Part shown: positions 54,144 through 64,000 of the stretch, one piece after another
How positions within the stretch are numbered: the stretch's first letter is position 1
Layout: each line of letters begins with the position of its first letter
Source: Paracyclopina nana
Lineage: Eukaryota > Arthropoda > Copepoda > Cyclopoida > Cyclopettidae
DNA length: 64,000 nucleotides
Assembly (NCBI GenBank): GCA_019096065.1
Contig: JAGUCH010000003.1
Span: 9,486,001-9,550,000, forward strand
Direction of reading: 5' to 3'
Position numbers and translations under genes: made by a program
The notes under the pieces: model-generated
Seen by the model: only the letters and a program-made list of their open reading frames with translations
What the model was told of the DNA's origin: nothing
Database searches by the model: none

Positions 54144-57100
54144 TTTGATGGTTCCGAAATTAGAAAGCCACTTCAAAAAAGGGTGCCTTAAATTAATAGG
54201 ACGCGTCTGTTTTGGACAGATGCTTCTTTCTATTAGAACACACTCAGAATCGAGGCCAATCCACTTCCGAGCTTTCACCCCCTACTTGATATACTAAAAG
54301 CACAATGGGACTCTTCTTTTTGGCACACAAAAAGAGCCTTAATCTTTCATAAGTTGTATTTTTGCTGCATACAGCAAATGATGCAGTAGGTTGAATGATT
54401 TATTAAGTTGGGCCATTTTTATGTGATGTTCATCTATGCCAAGCTTCCTTATCGTGAAATATTAAGTATTTGACGACATTTGAGATCTGCATTTTTTGAT
54501 GGATCAACCTTAATCTTCTAAGCCAAATAAGTCAATTATCTATGCAGAAATAGACACGATTTTGCATTTTACTTAGCAAAACTGAAATTGAACAATAAGT
54601 TAAGACTTTCAAGGTTTCGATCAAATTAAGTATAATTTTGCTGACAAGGGAAAGTTCCAAAACTGAATCTAGGACAAACTTTGAAAAAAAAGGGAGAAAA
54701 AGTTTTTCTTGATCAATTTTGCACAAGCTTTGAAAGCCCAAGGGAAATAATTAGTAATGTGTACCAGTCACGGAAATTTTTTCCGCTAGCTTTTTGCAAA
54801 AACATGCCAAAGAAAGGCAAGCTAACATTTACCAAGGTTAATAATGTACCTTACAGTAAAATACTACCTCGTATGCACACAACACAGAGGTTAAATCAGA
54901 TTATGCCAAATAAAAACTGCTTTCTTCAACCGGAAATTGCTTTTGCGCCAATTTGTAATATTTTAAGGCACCCCAAGTTGCTAAGGCACTGATGAAAATT
55001 GTAGCTGAATTTGACAGCTGATTTCGGCTCTATAAAACACTTGTTACAAACACACGAGGTCGAGCAAAACTGAAAGATCCGCGAGGGAGGAAAACGTGAA
55101 AGCCTCAGCCACACTGGGGTGAACATGCAACAAAAAAGATCCACTTTTGATCATCCCAAAAAGATGAGAGCAATGCGTTTCAATGATGAATTAGCAGAAA
55201 GTTGAATAGATGTTGAAATTAGTAAAAAAAAGAAAGACTTTTGAACGGGTTTCGCCCCCGAGTGGAAAAATAGAGCTTTTCCCCAGAGAAAGCACATAGG
55301 TACTCTATTGAAGAGAGAAGCCCCTTAATAAGTAGCACAGCTCTGCTACTTTTAATTATTCGCGAAAATACTGCTATTACAGCAATTAATACCACATGAA
55401 TAATCTATTCGTATAGGCAGAAAAAAGTGGTTCAAAACGTATTTGATGAAATGGCTACTGCGCAATTGATTTTGACAGAAAAAAGAGACACAGATGTATT
55501 CGTGAAATACAGATCTGTGTTAACGAGTACAAACTGGTTTCCTTGAGCACAACTGAAATTGTCAAGCATTGCGCTAAAAACCATTTATTTTAGTGGCTTA
55601 AAAATTAATAGAATATGCAATTCGACTTATTTGAAATACGCAGTTGTATTTTACATTATTAACGGAAATATTTGTAAAAACCTCAAAATCAAATTTATTA
55701 CATGGAAAGTCAATTTAATCTATTTTTTAAAATTACTGGATAAAAGTAGCAAGACATTACATTTACAGGTACATATTATTGCAGATTCACGTATTATATT
55801 TTCATGAATGTGCAAGTATTTGACAGTGTGGATACAGCACTGTATTTCACATCACTACTGAGAGCCTAATTGGGGACCATTAATGGCACAGTCCATAAAT
55901 GTAGCTGCAAGTGCTGATCATGCAGCAGATGAACGGTGCATAATACAAAACTGGCTGATGTCAGATCGACTTGAGTCAGCATCATTTCCGAGTCACATTG
56001 ACACCCTTTTTCCTACATATTTGATGGATCCGTTTTCCCAGCACTTTTACACAGTAGTACACTGGCCCAATTCCAGCCAAATAAGCAATATCAAAGAAAA
56101 ACTGTATTATCCACCTCATTTTATTTTTAGAAAGAAAGTTGCTATCAAATCCAGTTTTAAGAGTTGGCTATCATTTACGTAACTTACCTCTGACATTTCA
56201 AGCTCATCTGTTGGGTAGCTTCCTTGCTTCATTTTTGGACAAATTCACTTTTTTAGTTGAGACTAAAAAATCAGTTTAGCTCATCAAGTCCTCATTTTTA
56301 CAGAGTTAAATAAATATTTGAGACAAATTGTAAAATGAAATAAAATAAGCTGGAATTTCCTGGAAAACTTGGAATTTTTCTTTGTGCCTCAAATTGAGAT
56401 TTTATCTGGCTTAAAAAAAGGGGGACTATTTGTATGAGTCATGACCAGTGTGCTTAGACCAAGGCCATTGCACAACAATTTTTTCTCCCAAATTTCAAAG
56501 CATTTTTAAAAACACCTTCAAGGTAAATTGGCCAAACAAAGAAACTACATCAACCCTTCACTGTTCGCAAAAACCAGCAAAATAAGCTTTTTTGCAAGAA
56601 TTTGATGAGCTCAAGATGTGTTCACACTTTTCACCAAATATTGGCAAATTTCAAGCACAATGTAGATTAGATTTTTCTGACAGCAGCCAAATTGACAGAT
56701 ATATCAGGCCAACACTAGTTATGCACTATGATATGTCCCTAAGTGCACCGGTGCAGTTTGGTGGTGAACTGTTTCTACCTGGATACAAAGGGCCTGTTCA
56801 GCTGTTGATCACATATGCTACTCTCACGCGCGCGCGCTCGGATGCGGTTGGCGTGCGCGCGCGCCTTCTCAGAGCTGAGACTTATGAAACAATTGCCACA
56901 GCTGTTAGCCAATAGCAATGAATGTCAACTGAGAACTTAGGTATGAATCATCAAATCAACTTAAACCATTTAGTTTTTGCCTTTTACTTTGTTATGAAGA
57001 ATATTATAATATACTTTTAAATTCAGTTTCTTTCATTAAGTGAGTATAAAAGAGAGGCTTTTTTGGCTGCAAACTTATCTTAAAGTAGTAACTATTTTGC

Positions 57101-57357
57101 AATATTAAAAAAGTGCTGAGAAACAGGTTTGTTTTATTTGAGTCAGGCCAAATGCCATTACTTAGCATTTGCTAGGGAACATTTAGATTAGTAATTGGCT
57201 CAATTCTGAAGAGTCTATTTTGCATTCTTTAGAAAAATTACAACTGGCAAAACTAGTTTTAGTTTTTTGTCTACATAAGGCACTCCTTATGCCTACATCA
57301 ATGAATGAAAATAAGATGTATGTTTATTCAAGGGTCAATTTTTTGATGTGATTTCAA
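54144..57357. other. Intergenic region between NDRG and the amidohydrolase gene
   Basis: This stretch of about 3.2 kb has no supported gene. Open frames around 54681-54992, 55559-55807 and 56592-56915 lack splice context or family resemblance. An alternating purine-pyrimidine tract (ACGCGCGCGCGC at 56826 and GCGCGCGCGC near 56850) stands out. Confidence 0.6.
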
Positions 57358-57373
57358 ATTTATTCAGGGGAAG

Positions 57374-59479
57374 TCATTTTTTCTTGAAGAACCTCGAAGT
57401 CCAGACCTCGTTCCCTGCCAAAACAGTCTGTAGGACATCAGTTCTTTTGATCTCACGAATGTCCCCAGATTCATAGAGGTGGAAGATGTCACGATCAATC
57501 ACCACAAAATCAGCCTCTTTTCCCACCTCCAAAGAGCCAGTGATTTCCTCCTGTCTCATTGTGTAAGCTCCATGGATGGTGTACATTTCCACAGCTTCCT
57601 ATAAATGCTGCATTAAGTCAATATGTACTCAATCTTGCAGTATACGTCAATTCAACCTTAATCCCAATTGATTTATTGACAGCATTATGCATGCCTAGAA
57701 AAGGACTGATGACATTGACATCCCAATCAGAGCTGAGAGTGACTTTGGCACCAGACTCCATTAATTCCTTCAAAGGAAGAAAATTGGCAGTTCTTTCCTC
57801 ACCCAGAATCTCCTCTAGGTCCTCTTTATGGCTTTTCAAGTCCCTTGGATCTGGTATCTAAAGTTAAAAAATATTTTAAAAATGGTTGTGTATGGTAAGA
57901 AGGTCTGATTTTGCCTGCATATCAGCTGGAATGTTCAAACTGGCAAATCTGGGAATATCTTCCTGGTTCACCAATTCCACATGGGTTAATCTGTGTCTCA
58001 TGGGCTCAACTTGCTCAGCTTGGCTTGATTCTATGGCATTTAAACCTTCCCTAACTCCTCTGTCCCCAATGGCATGGATGTGGAAGTCAAAGCCAGTGTT
58101 TTGAAGCTCTCTTATGTACTTGGCCAACCTCTCCTGGTCAAAGTAATTCATTCCGTTGTTGCTACCCTGGAACAGGCCATAATCAACCAGATAATCCTCA
58201 AGTGTGGCAGCTGTTGTGCTCTCCAGCAGTCCATCTACATACACCTTGATTTGTGACATTCTAAGTCTACTTCCAGGGTCATTAGAATACAAGCTCATCA
58301 ATGACTCAATTTGCTCTCCATCCGGTTTACCTGGGTAGGCCCAAAGGCCCAGAATCACCCTTGCTGTCAGCTTGTCATCCTGGGCAAAATCTTGCCAAAC
58401 TTTGTGGTGCTTCCTGGATCCCCAGTAAGTCCTGGCATCACAGATGGAGGTGATGCCATTCTTGGCAATCTCCTTCAGGGACCATGACAGGGCTTCCTGG
58501 GCAACTTGGTTCAATTCAGGGTAGGTGTCAGGGTCCAAAGCCATGTCCCAAAGGACATCACCTGCATTCTCAAGCAAAATCCCATTGGGTTCCCCATCTG
58601 AATTTTTCATAATGATGCCACCAGGAGGGTTTGGAGTGTCTCTGGTGATCCCTGCTCTTCTGAGGGCTTCAGAGTTGGCCCAACTTGAATGGGAAGTCTC
58701 CTCCATGAGCAAAACTGGGATGTCAGGAGAAACCAGTGAATCCAGGATCAGTTTGGGATCCTGGCCTCCATTGTCAAGATGCTCTCTTATCCTCAAAATG
58801 GAATACCCATGACCAAGAACCCAATCAGTGCCCAAATCAGTATTGGTGCACTTCATCAGGCCCTTTTTGAACTTTCTGCTTTCAGGCAATGCATCTGAAG
58901 GTAGGGCTGTGCAAATGTCGTATCCCACTTCCAAGGGATGCATGTGGACATCATGGATGCCAGGCATGATGACTGAGCCTTCCATGTCGATAACCTTGGT
59001 GTCATCCTTCATGAACTCATTGGCATCAGACTCAGTCCCAATGAATGCAATTATTCCATTTTCAACCACCATTGCCTCTTGAGGATTCCTGTTTTAGAAA
59101 TATTGAACACTTGAGATTTTTAATTACGTTGAGGTTAAAATTTGTTGTTGTGATGACATTTTAGTTCTTGACTCAGTTGGCAATATTTTTGGCAAAACAG
59201 TGACACTGAAGAGTGTCTCTGAGTCAAATTTTCTTCGACTCACAGGTTTTAGTCAGGCAAAAAGACATGAAATGCCAAGATTAATGGGAGAAAATTGGCT
59301 TACCTGTGCCATTCCGGATCGTTTTGGTCCACTGTGTATATTTTAGCATTCACATAAGCCATTGAAGGCAGAGCTTTGTGGCATTCCTGACTCGAGTAAG
59401 GACATTTGGTGTATAAATTGCTCGCACAATCGATAAGCAGGAAAGCTGATAAGAATAACAACGCTTTTAGCAGCAACAT
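57374..59479 (-). CDS. Secreted YtcJ/LAF3-type metal-dependent amidohydrolase, four exons
   Basis: Exons 59479-59304, 59088-57915, 57857-57657 and 57598-57374 give 591 residues. The protein starts with a signal peptide (MLLLKALLFLSAFLLIDCAS), so it enters the secretory pathway. AYVNAKIYTVDQNDPEWHR and MVVENGIIAFIG form the N-terminal beta-sandwich of amidohydrolase family 3. PGIHDVHMHP (His 107 and 109) supplies the first metal ligands; FHIHAIGDRG, HRLTHVELV and LSSDWDVNVISPF supply the later active-site strands; GSLEVGKEADFVVIDRDIF closes the sandwich. The substrate is unknown; relatives hydrolyse amide or cyclic amide bonds. The intron 57858-57914 has no GT and must use a GC donor (CAG|GCAAAA). 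Two AATAAA signals follow the stop (57359-57364 and 57323-57328, minus strand). Confidence 0.93.
57915..59088 (-). CDS. Amidohydrolase main catalytic exon
   Basis: This single 1,174-base exon codes most of the TIM-barrel. It includes PGIHDVHMHP, a conserved VLGHGYS, EETSHSSWANSEALRRAGIT, NPPGGIIMKNSDGEPNGIL (the PGGxIxxDxxGxPTGxL block of YtcJ proteins, slightly altered), MSQIKVYVDGLLESTTA and FHIHAIGDRG. Upper splice site is ACAG|GAATCC and lower is ATGCAG|GCAAAA. Confidence 0.95.
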
Positions 59480-60214
59480 TTCAGCCAGGTGAACCAGCAC
59501 TCAATAAAATAAAACTAAATAACCAACAGTGTCACAGTGAACATGTACACAATAGCAACAAAGAAATGAATGAGCAAAGGAAATGAATAGATAAATGCAA
59601 ACTTTTCTATGTTGGTCCTTAACTAAAGTTGAGGTTGAGCGATTTTAGTTCAAATCATTGCGCTTAATAAAAAAGTATGGTCTTAGTGTACAAATCTTTT
59701 ATTCTAATGTTTGCCAAGAAAACTCATGCTCATGTACAGTGTTTTTATTTTTTCAAGAAAATATTGTTAACTTTCAGCATTATAACTATGCAAAGAATCA
59801 TGAAGTTTCAAAAGATCAGCTTATACTAAATGCTGAAATATGAACTTTTCACAAGAGTACAACTGAAAAATGATAATAACAGTAGGGTTTCAGTTGATAA
59901 GAAATTCTAAGTTAGTATAGGTTCGGGTACCGATTTTTTTAAATGGTAATCTAAGTACTCGCTTAAAGTTGCCAGGCAAAAAAATACCTACTTAAGCGAG
60001 TTTTACCTTGAAAAATGAACTGTTTGACGTAAATCAACTTCACCATAGTAGCAGAAATGAACTCGCATAAATTCGGAAAGGCTTACAAAATTGTAACTTC
60101 TCATGGCAGGACCGATTGAACCATAAGATGCCATCAATAAAACACAAAATGTACAAGTTTAAAACCAGCTAAGAAATGAGGTATCAAGCAAGTCGAGTAA
60201 GTCCAAAAGCTTAA

Positions 60215-60886
60215 GGAAAACCTTCGCAGAATTTTCAATAACCACTCTAGCGGCACCAAGAGCTTTTTGAAAATCTTATGGACCATCTTGAGGGGCTACC
60301 CCTAGATAGTCACCATGCCAAAAGGGTTTTGCCCTTGGGCCCCTGGGAGGGGAGATATTGGCCCTCAAAGTTTTGGGAAATTCTTATGTAGTAAAACTTT
60401 GGACCCCTCTCACAGCCATATGAAGCAACTTTTATCTACCCATTTTTTAGCCATTGTTAGGCCCCCTAAGGGTTTCTTTGGAAATGGGATTAAAGTTGTC
60501 GTCTTGCATGCCCACTGTGCTCCAAGGAGCAAAATGCAAATTTTAGGGGTTAACTTTGGAGCAAAATTGAGGGAACTTCCCCCGGATGAATTTTGTTCAT
60601 TTTTTGCCCAGAGTCAGTCAAAGATGTGTTCTTTCAAATGAAAAAATAAAAAATGGTCCATTTTTGTTTGGAGCCAGATATTGTCCGTCAAAGTTTTGCT
60701 AATTTTAGTCAATATAACTTTGTTTAACAGACTTCAGGGCAAACATATCCCCTCCCAGGGGCCCAAGGGCAAAAACCCTTTGGCATGGTGACTATCTAGG
60801 GGTAGCCCCTCAAGATGGTCCATAAGATTTTCAAAAAGCTCTCGGTGCCGCTAGAGTGGTTATTGAAAATTCTGCGAAGGATTCCC
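60215..60886. mobile_element. TTAA-flanked fold-back element (672 bp, about 142-bp arms)
   Basis: The left arm (from GGAAAACCTTCGCAGAATTT) and right arm (inverted GGGAATCCTTCGCAGAATTT) match for about 142 bp with few differences, including TAACCACTCTAGCGGCACC and GGGGCTACCCCTAGATAGTC. TTAA flanks both ends (60211-60214, 60887-60890). The interior of about 390 bp has no transposase. TTAA specificity fits piggyBac- or Kolobok-type mobilisation. Confidence 0.88.
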
Positions 60887-61531
60887 TTAAGCCAACATTT
60901 TTTATGTTAAATCCCAGTTAATTATGCCAATTCCAGTGTTGAGGCTGTCAATTATTTTCAAACAGCATCAGGTAAGCCTGAATATGCCACCCTAATCTAT
61001 TCGTGGCATATATTGGCAATAGATCTTATTCCAGGTCCGATGATTCAGCACAGTAGATCCTGATAGATCATATTTCAGCGCACCAGAGAGCTTAAGCCTA
61101 ATTAGTTAGTTAGAAAGCCTAAAACAAAAGTCAACTTGAGCTACTGAAACCTTGGAATAAAACGAACGAAATTTTGAAAATAATAATAATACGCGATTGA
61201 AATTCAAGAGTAAGTAGAAGCAAATATTGCTTTTAGGCAAAGCAATCGTCTTATGTAAATCTATTGAAAAGCAAAATTTAAAATCGATGTTTTTTTTTTG
61301 ATTGAATCAGAAAAAGAAACACTCGATCACGATAAATTTCCGCTCGGGGTACCAAAAAAGTGCAAATGAATGAGAAGCCCTTGAAAAAACTTTCGACAAT
61401 TTTCGCCAAGGAAAAAAGCAGCCCAAAGTGCAAATTGACCCATAAAGTGCTTTTCTTACCTGATTTGTGGAGTGGAATTCCGCGAAACGATAGGGCAGTT
61501 TTTTCGCGAGCAGTGGCGTTTTTCATCCAAA

Positions 61532-61645
61532 ATGGCCGCCGGAGATTCACTGATGAACCGAAAATTAAAGCTCAAATACGATGGCATGTTGCAGTCGAGT
61601 CACGTGCACATAAAAAATCAAAACAAGAAATCAGCTGAGAAATAA
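61532..61645 (+). CDS. Candidate short ORF with strong Kozak start
   Basis: AAAATGGCCGCC is an excellent animal start context. The frame encodes 37 residues (MAAGDSLMNRKLKLKYDGML, continuing Lys/Asn-rich) to TAA at 61643-61645. It could be a small protein, an upstream ORF or a first exon with an unseen donor. No similarity is recognised. Confidence 0.25.
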   Translation: MAAGDSLMNRKLKLKYDGMLQSSHVHIKNQNKKSAEK

Positions 61646-61841
61646 GAAGACAATTGATCAACTTGAGCAAAGCGCGCGCGCTTTCAAAAACTTGAGTGAT
61701 TAATTCAGCTGTTGTTGACATGTGCGCGCGCGCACTTAATGCAATATCCGAGCGAAGCGGTTGGAGCGGAGCGTAAACACTTTTAAAAAGCCCTTGAAAA
61801 TTCCGTTGTTTTCTTGGAGAATTGCAGACATCTATTATGTA

Positions 61842-62228
61842 ATGGATTTCACTCGTGCTTTCTTGGTAAGTGCATTTTTGGCGGAAAACACGAACTTTTG
61901 AAGATTTCTTTTTACGCCCGAAAATTGAATTTTTGAATAACCGTCAAAAATATTGAAATTGCTTGGAAAGCCAAAAGCCATTTCAGTTTAGCTGCTGAAA
62001 AGCAACGCTATACTCACAAATTATCTGTTGAGTGCTCAACACAAGCATTTTCTCAGCTTTATCCTGTTTTCAGCATTTTTTGGTACTTTGTGTTTATTTT
62101 GCATTTCAAGGCCCTCTTTTAGGCCTTGCTTGCTTAATAAAAAAAGCTGTGTAACCTTGGCAGGAAATTAAAGCTATTGTAATCGACATTGGAAAAGACA
62201 GCCCAGTTCCTGAATGCATACCTACTAA
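61842..62228 (+). CDS. Candidate 5' exons of an unidentified gene (61842-61865, 62164-62228)
   Basis: The ATG at 61842 opens MDFTRAFL and ends at a consensus donor TTG|GTAAGT. An acceptor GGCAG at 62159-62163 leads in phase 0 to EIKAIVIDIGKDSPVPECIP, which ends at a consensus donor ACTAA|GTGAGT with two bases left over. Two strong donors, one acceptor, phase agreement and the protein-like sequence argue for a real gene start. A GC-rich stretch immediately upstream (61670-61775) would suit a promoter. I cannot identify the family or the next exon; the gene should continue to the right. Confidence 0.5.
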
Positions 62229-64000
62229 GTGAGTGATCGGGTTTCATTCCGATCTATTTTCATGCATCAACTGCCAGAATAGCCCCTGCCGTCGAGGGTA
62301 AATAGCGCCCCCTATTGTGAAAATAGAGCTAGTATCAACGCAGCGGCGTAGCAAAGGGAAATAAGGATTTTTGAGTTTTTCTTGAGACCTATGGAGTAGT
62401 TTCGAAAATGATGAAAGTAAACTCATTAGTATTTTTTTCAACAACAATTTTGGTAAAAAATCTCTGTTTGTGCATGGCATATTCACCCAAGAACTCAATA
62501 TCAATTGGAACTATGCTTTTGGCAAAAAGAAAATTCTTTGAAAACACTAACATTTTGCAAATGTCTTCAAATGACTGCTCATGTTTTGGTTTTATGCTAC
62601 AATATCATCAGTTTTTATATGAAAGCAAATGGAAAAGGTGCTGCATTCAGAGGCCTAAGATCAGCGGAGGAATTTTCAGAAACGCAGGAAATGAGCTCCC
62701 TCTATATTTTCTTACGCTCAAATGCAAGGCTTATTGTTTTTAAGCTACGGTGAAAAATCCGGGTGACGGATCAACTGTTTATTTTTTCAATTTTTTGAGT
62801 TATGACGCTTTTAGCTCGTTATTGGCCTTTATGTGGTTTCCAGGGCATGTCCATTAGTATAACCTTAATACCCTCCTAATTTTGCACTAATGCCTCAAAG
62901 TCTTTTAAGTTGGTCCAGGTTAGGGTCTACAACAAAAGTAGGTCCAGGCTAGGGCCTACATCAACAGTTGGCCTATTTGTTGTAGAACTCAAGTTTTTCA
63001 CACATCTTTAAAGATATTCCTTTATAAGAATGCGCTTTAATTTGAGGTATTTCAATTTTTATGCCAGATTTCTTTCAATTCTATCAGGTTAAACCCAAAA
63101 AGAGCTGCAAATATGGAGAACAGAGAGCTGGCAGTTTGTAATTTACAAATGTTGCCATTGAAGTTCTATTGTCCAATTTCTCAGCTTTTAGCAGAAAAGC
63201 TACAGAGCTCTTTTGCTTAGAAGATGTGAGCAAATATCAAGAGAAGAGAAGATGCAACAATGGTCGTCGTTGCAGCTTTGCTGCTCCAAAAGGGAAGAGA
63301 AGAGCGGCCTCGAAAAAAAGGCCTCGAAGATTTCGAGGCCTCTCATCAGAACCGAATCATCCTTCAGGCTTGAGACTCCGAAAGTAATACTGCTTATAAC
63401 ACAAAGGTGAGGCGCAAATTACAATACATATTGAAAGTAAACAATACACACATCAGATTGGGTTATAGTATATGTGTAATGAAGCCTTATTTATTTTAAC
63501 CTTATTCGGGTCAGTGGAAGTGTTATAATGTGTGAATTACGAAAAATTGAGGTTGCAGAAGTTGCTACATTTTTAATGGGAAGATATGTTATTATTGTGA
63601 AAACAACACTACATAGTATTCAAGGTATTAGATTATTAGTTAGGTTTACTATCTTGGTGCCAGATGAGACAAATTATAACAAGGGAAAAATGTAGGTGTA
63701 ACATTTCCCTATCCTTGTCAAGATATGAGGGATTGGATAACACATGCTCCAAAACCCAATAGAAAACCTATAATTTTATCTAGGGGATAAGCATACAACC
63801 CAATCTTGAAGATACAAGAATATTCTATGAAATAAGGGTCTGTTTATTCCAGACCAAACAAAGGCTCAACAAGTCATTAACGAGGCCTTCTTTCAAGGAC
63901 TTGGTCAACAGAAGCTTTGCATTGATTGACTTTAGCAAATATTGGATCAAGCTACCTGTGGAAAATCTAGCCAAAAAGTTAAAAGTACATTGCAAATGTT
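62229..64000. other. Right-hand region without a confident exon
   Basis: It may contain downstream exons of the candidate gene at 61842. Open stretches at 62628-62753 and 63852-63999 are possible but show no domain and no decisive splice pair. A short palindrome GGCCTCGAAGATTTCGAGGCC-like hairpin is at 63320-63341. Confidence 0.5.

Noticed and set aside
56820-56870. Regulatory CpG island
   Set aside because: It is only a short alternating GC tract within an otherwise AT-rich region; no gene start is visible beside it.

Overview
This window is a stretch of animal (metazoan) nuclear genome. It contains split genes with GT-AG introns, conserved neuronal and muscle gene families (RIM, MEF2, NDRG), an extracellular domain-shuffled protein, AATAAA poly(A) signals and many short inverted-repeat transposons. 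The combination points to a bilaterian invertebrate with a fairly compact genome, but nothing in the sequence fixes the phylum.

Layout. 1-3400: a 180-bp satellite in two opposed arrays, then a 222-bp MITE. 3413-20041 (+): most of a RIM gene (regulating synaptic membrane exocytosis), from the last part of its zinc finger through PDZ, C2A and C2B to the stop codon; its first exons lie outside or left of the satellite. 21561-25306 (-): a five-exon gene for a basic, SPTK-rich protein I do not recognise. 25307-28408: intergenic, with a perfect hairpin and a hAT-like MITE. 28409-38041 (+): a 20-exon gene for a secreted mosaic protein. It has a signal peptide, a duplicated block of FN2/kringle-like, C-type-lectin-like and thrombospondin-1-like domains, a run of related W..W domains, a PAN/apple-like domain and a final TSP1. 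Its two largest introns are packed with nested transposons, some carrying tRNA-like sequences. 44489-45952 (+): MEF2 in two coding exons. 46505-54143 (-): NDRG in six exons, convergent with MEF2. 57374-59479 (-): a four-exon secreted YtcJ-type amidohydrolase. 60215-60886: a TTAA-flanked fold-back element. 61532-62228: possible 5' exons of an unidentified gene that continues rightward.

The genes are not an operon and show no shared pathway. RIM (presynaptic release), MEF2 (muscle and neural transcription) and NDRG are ordinary conserved animal genes. The unusual content is the mosaic lectin/TSP gene, including one exon with a one-base frameshift, the RIM alternative-exon architecture, two GC-AG introns, and several families of non-autonomous transposons with clean target-site duplications. 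All exon boundaries were read by hand from splice sites, phase continuity and protein similarity, without transcript data.
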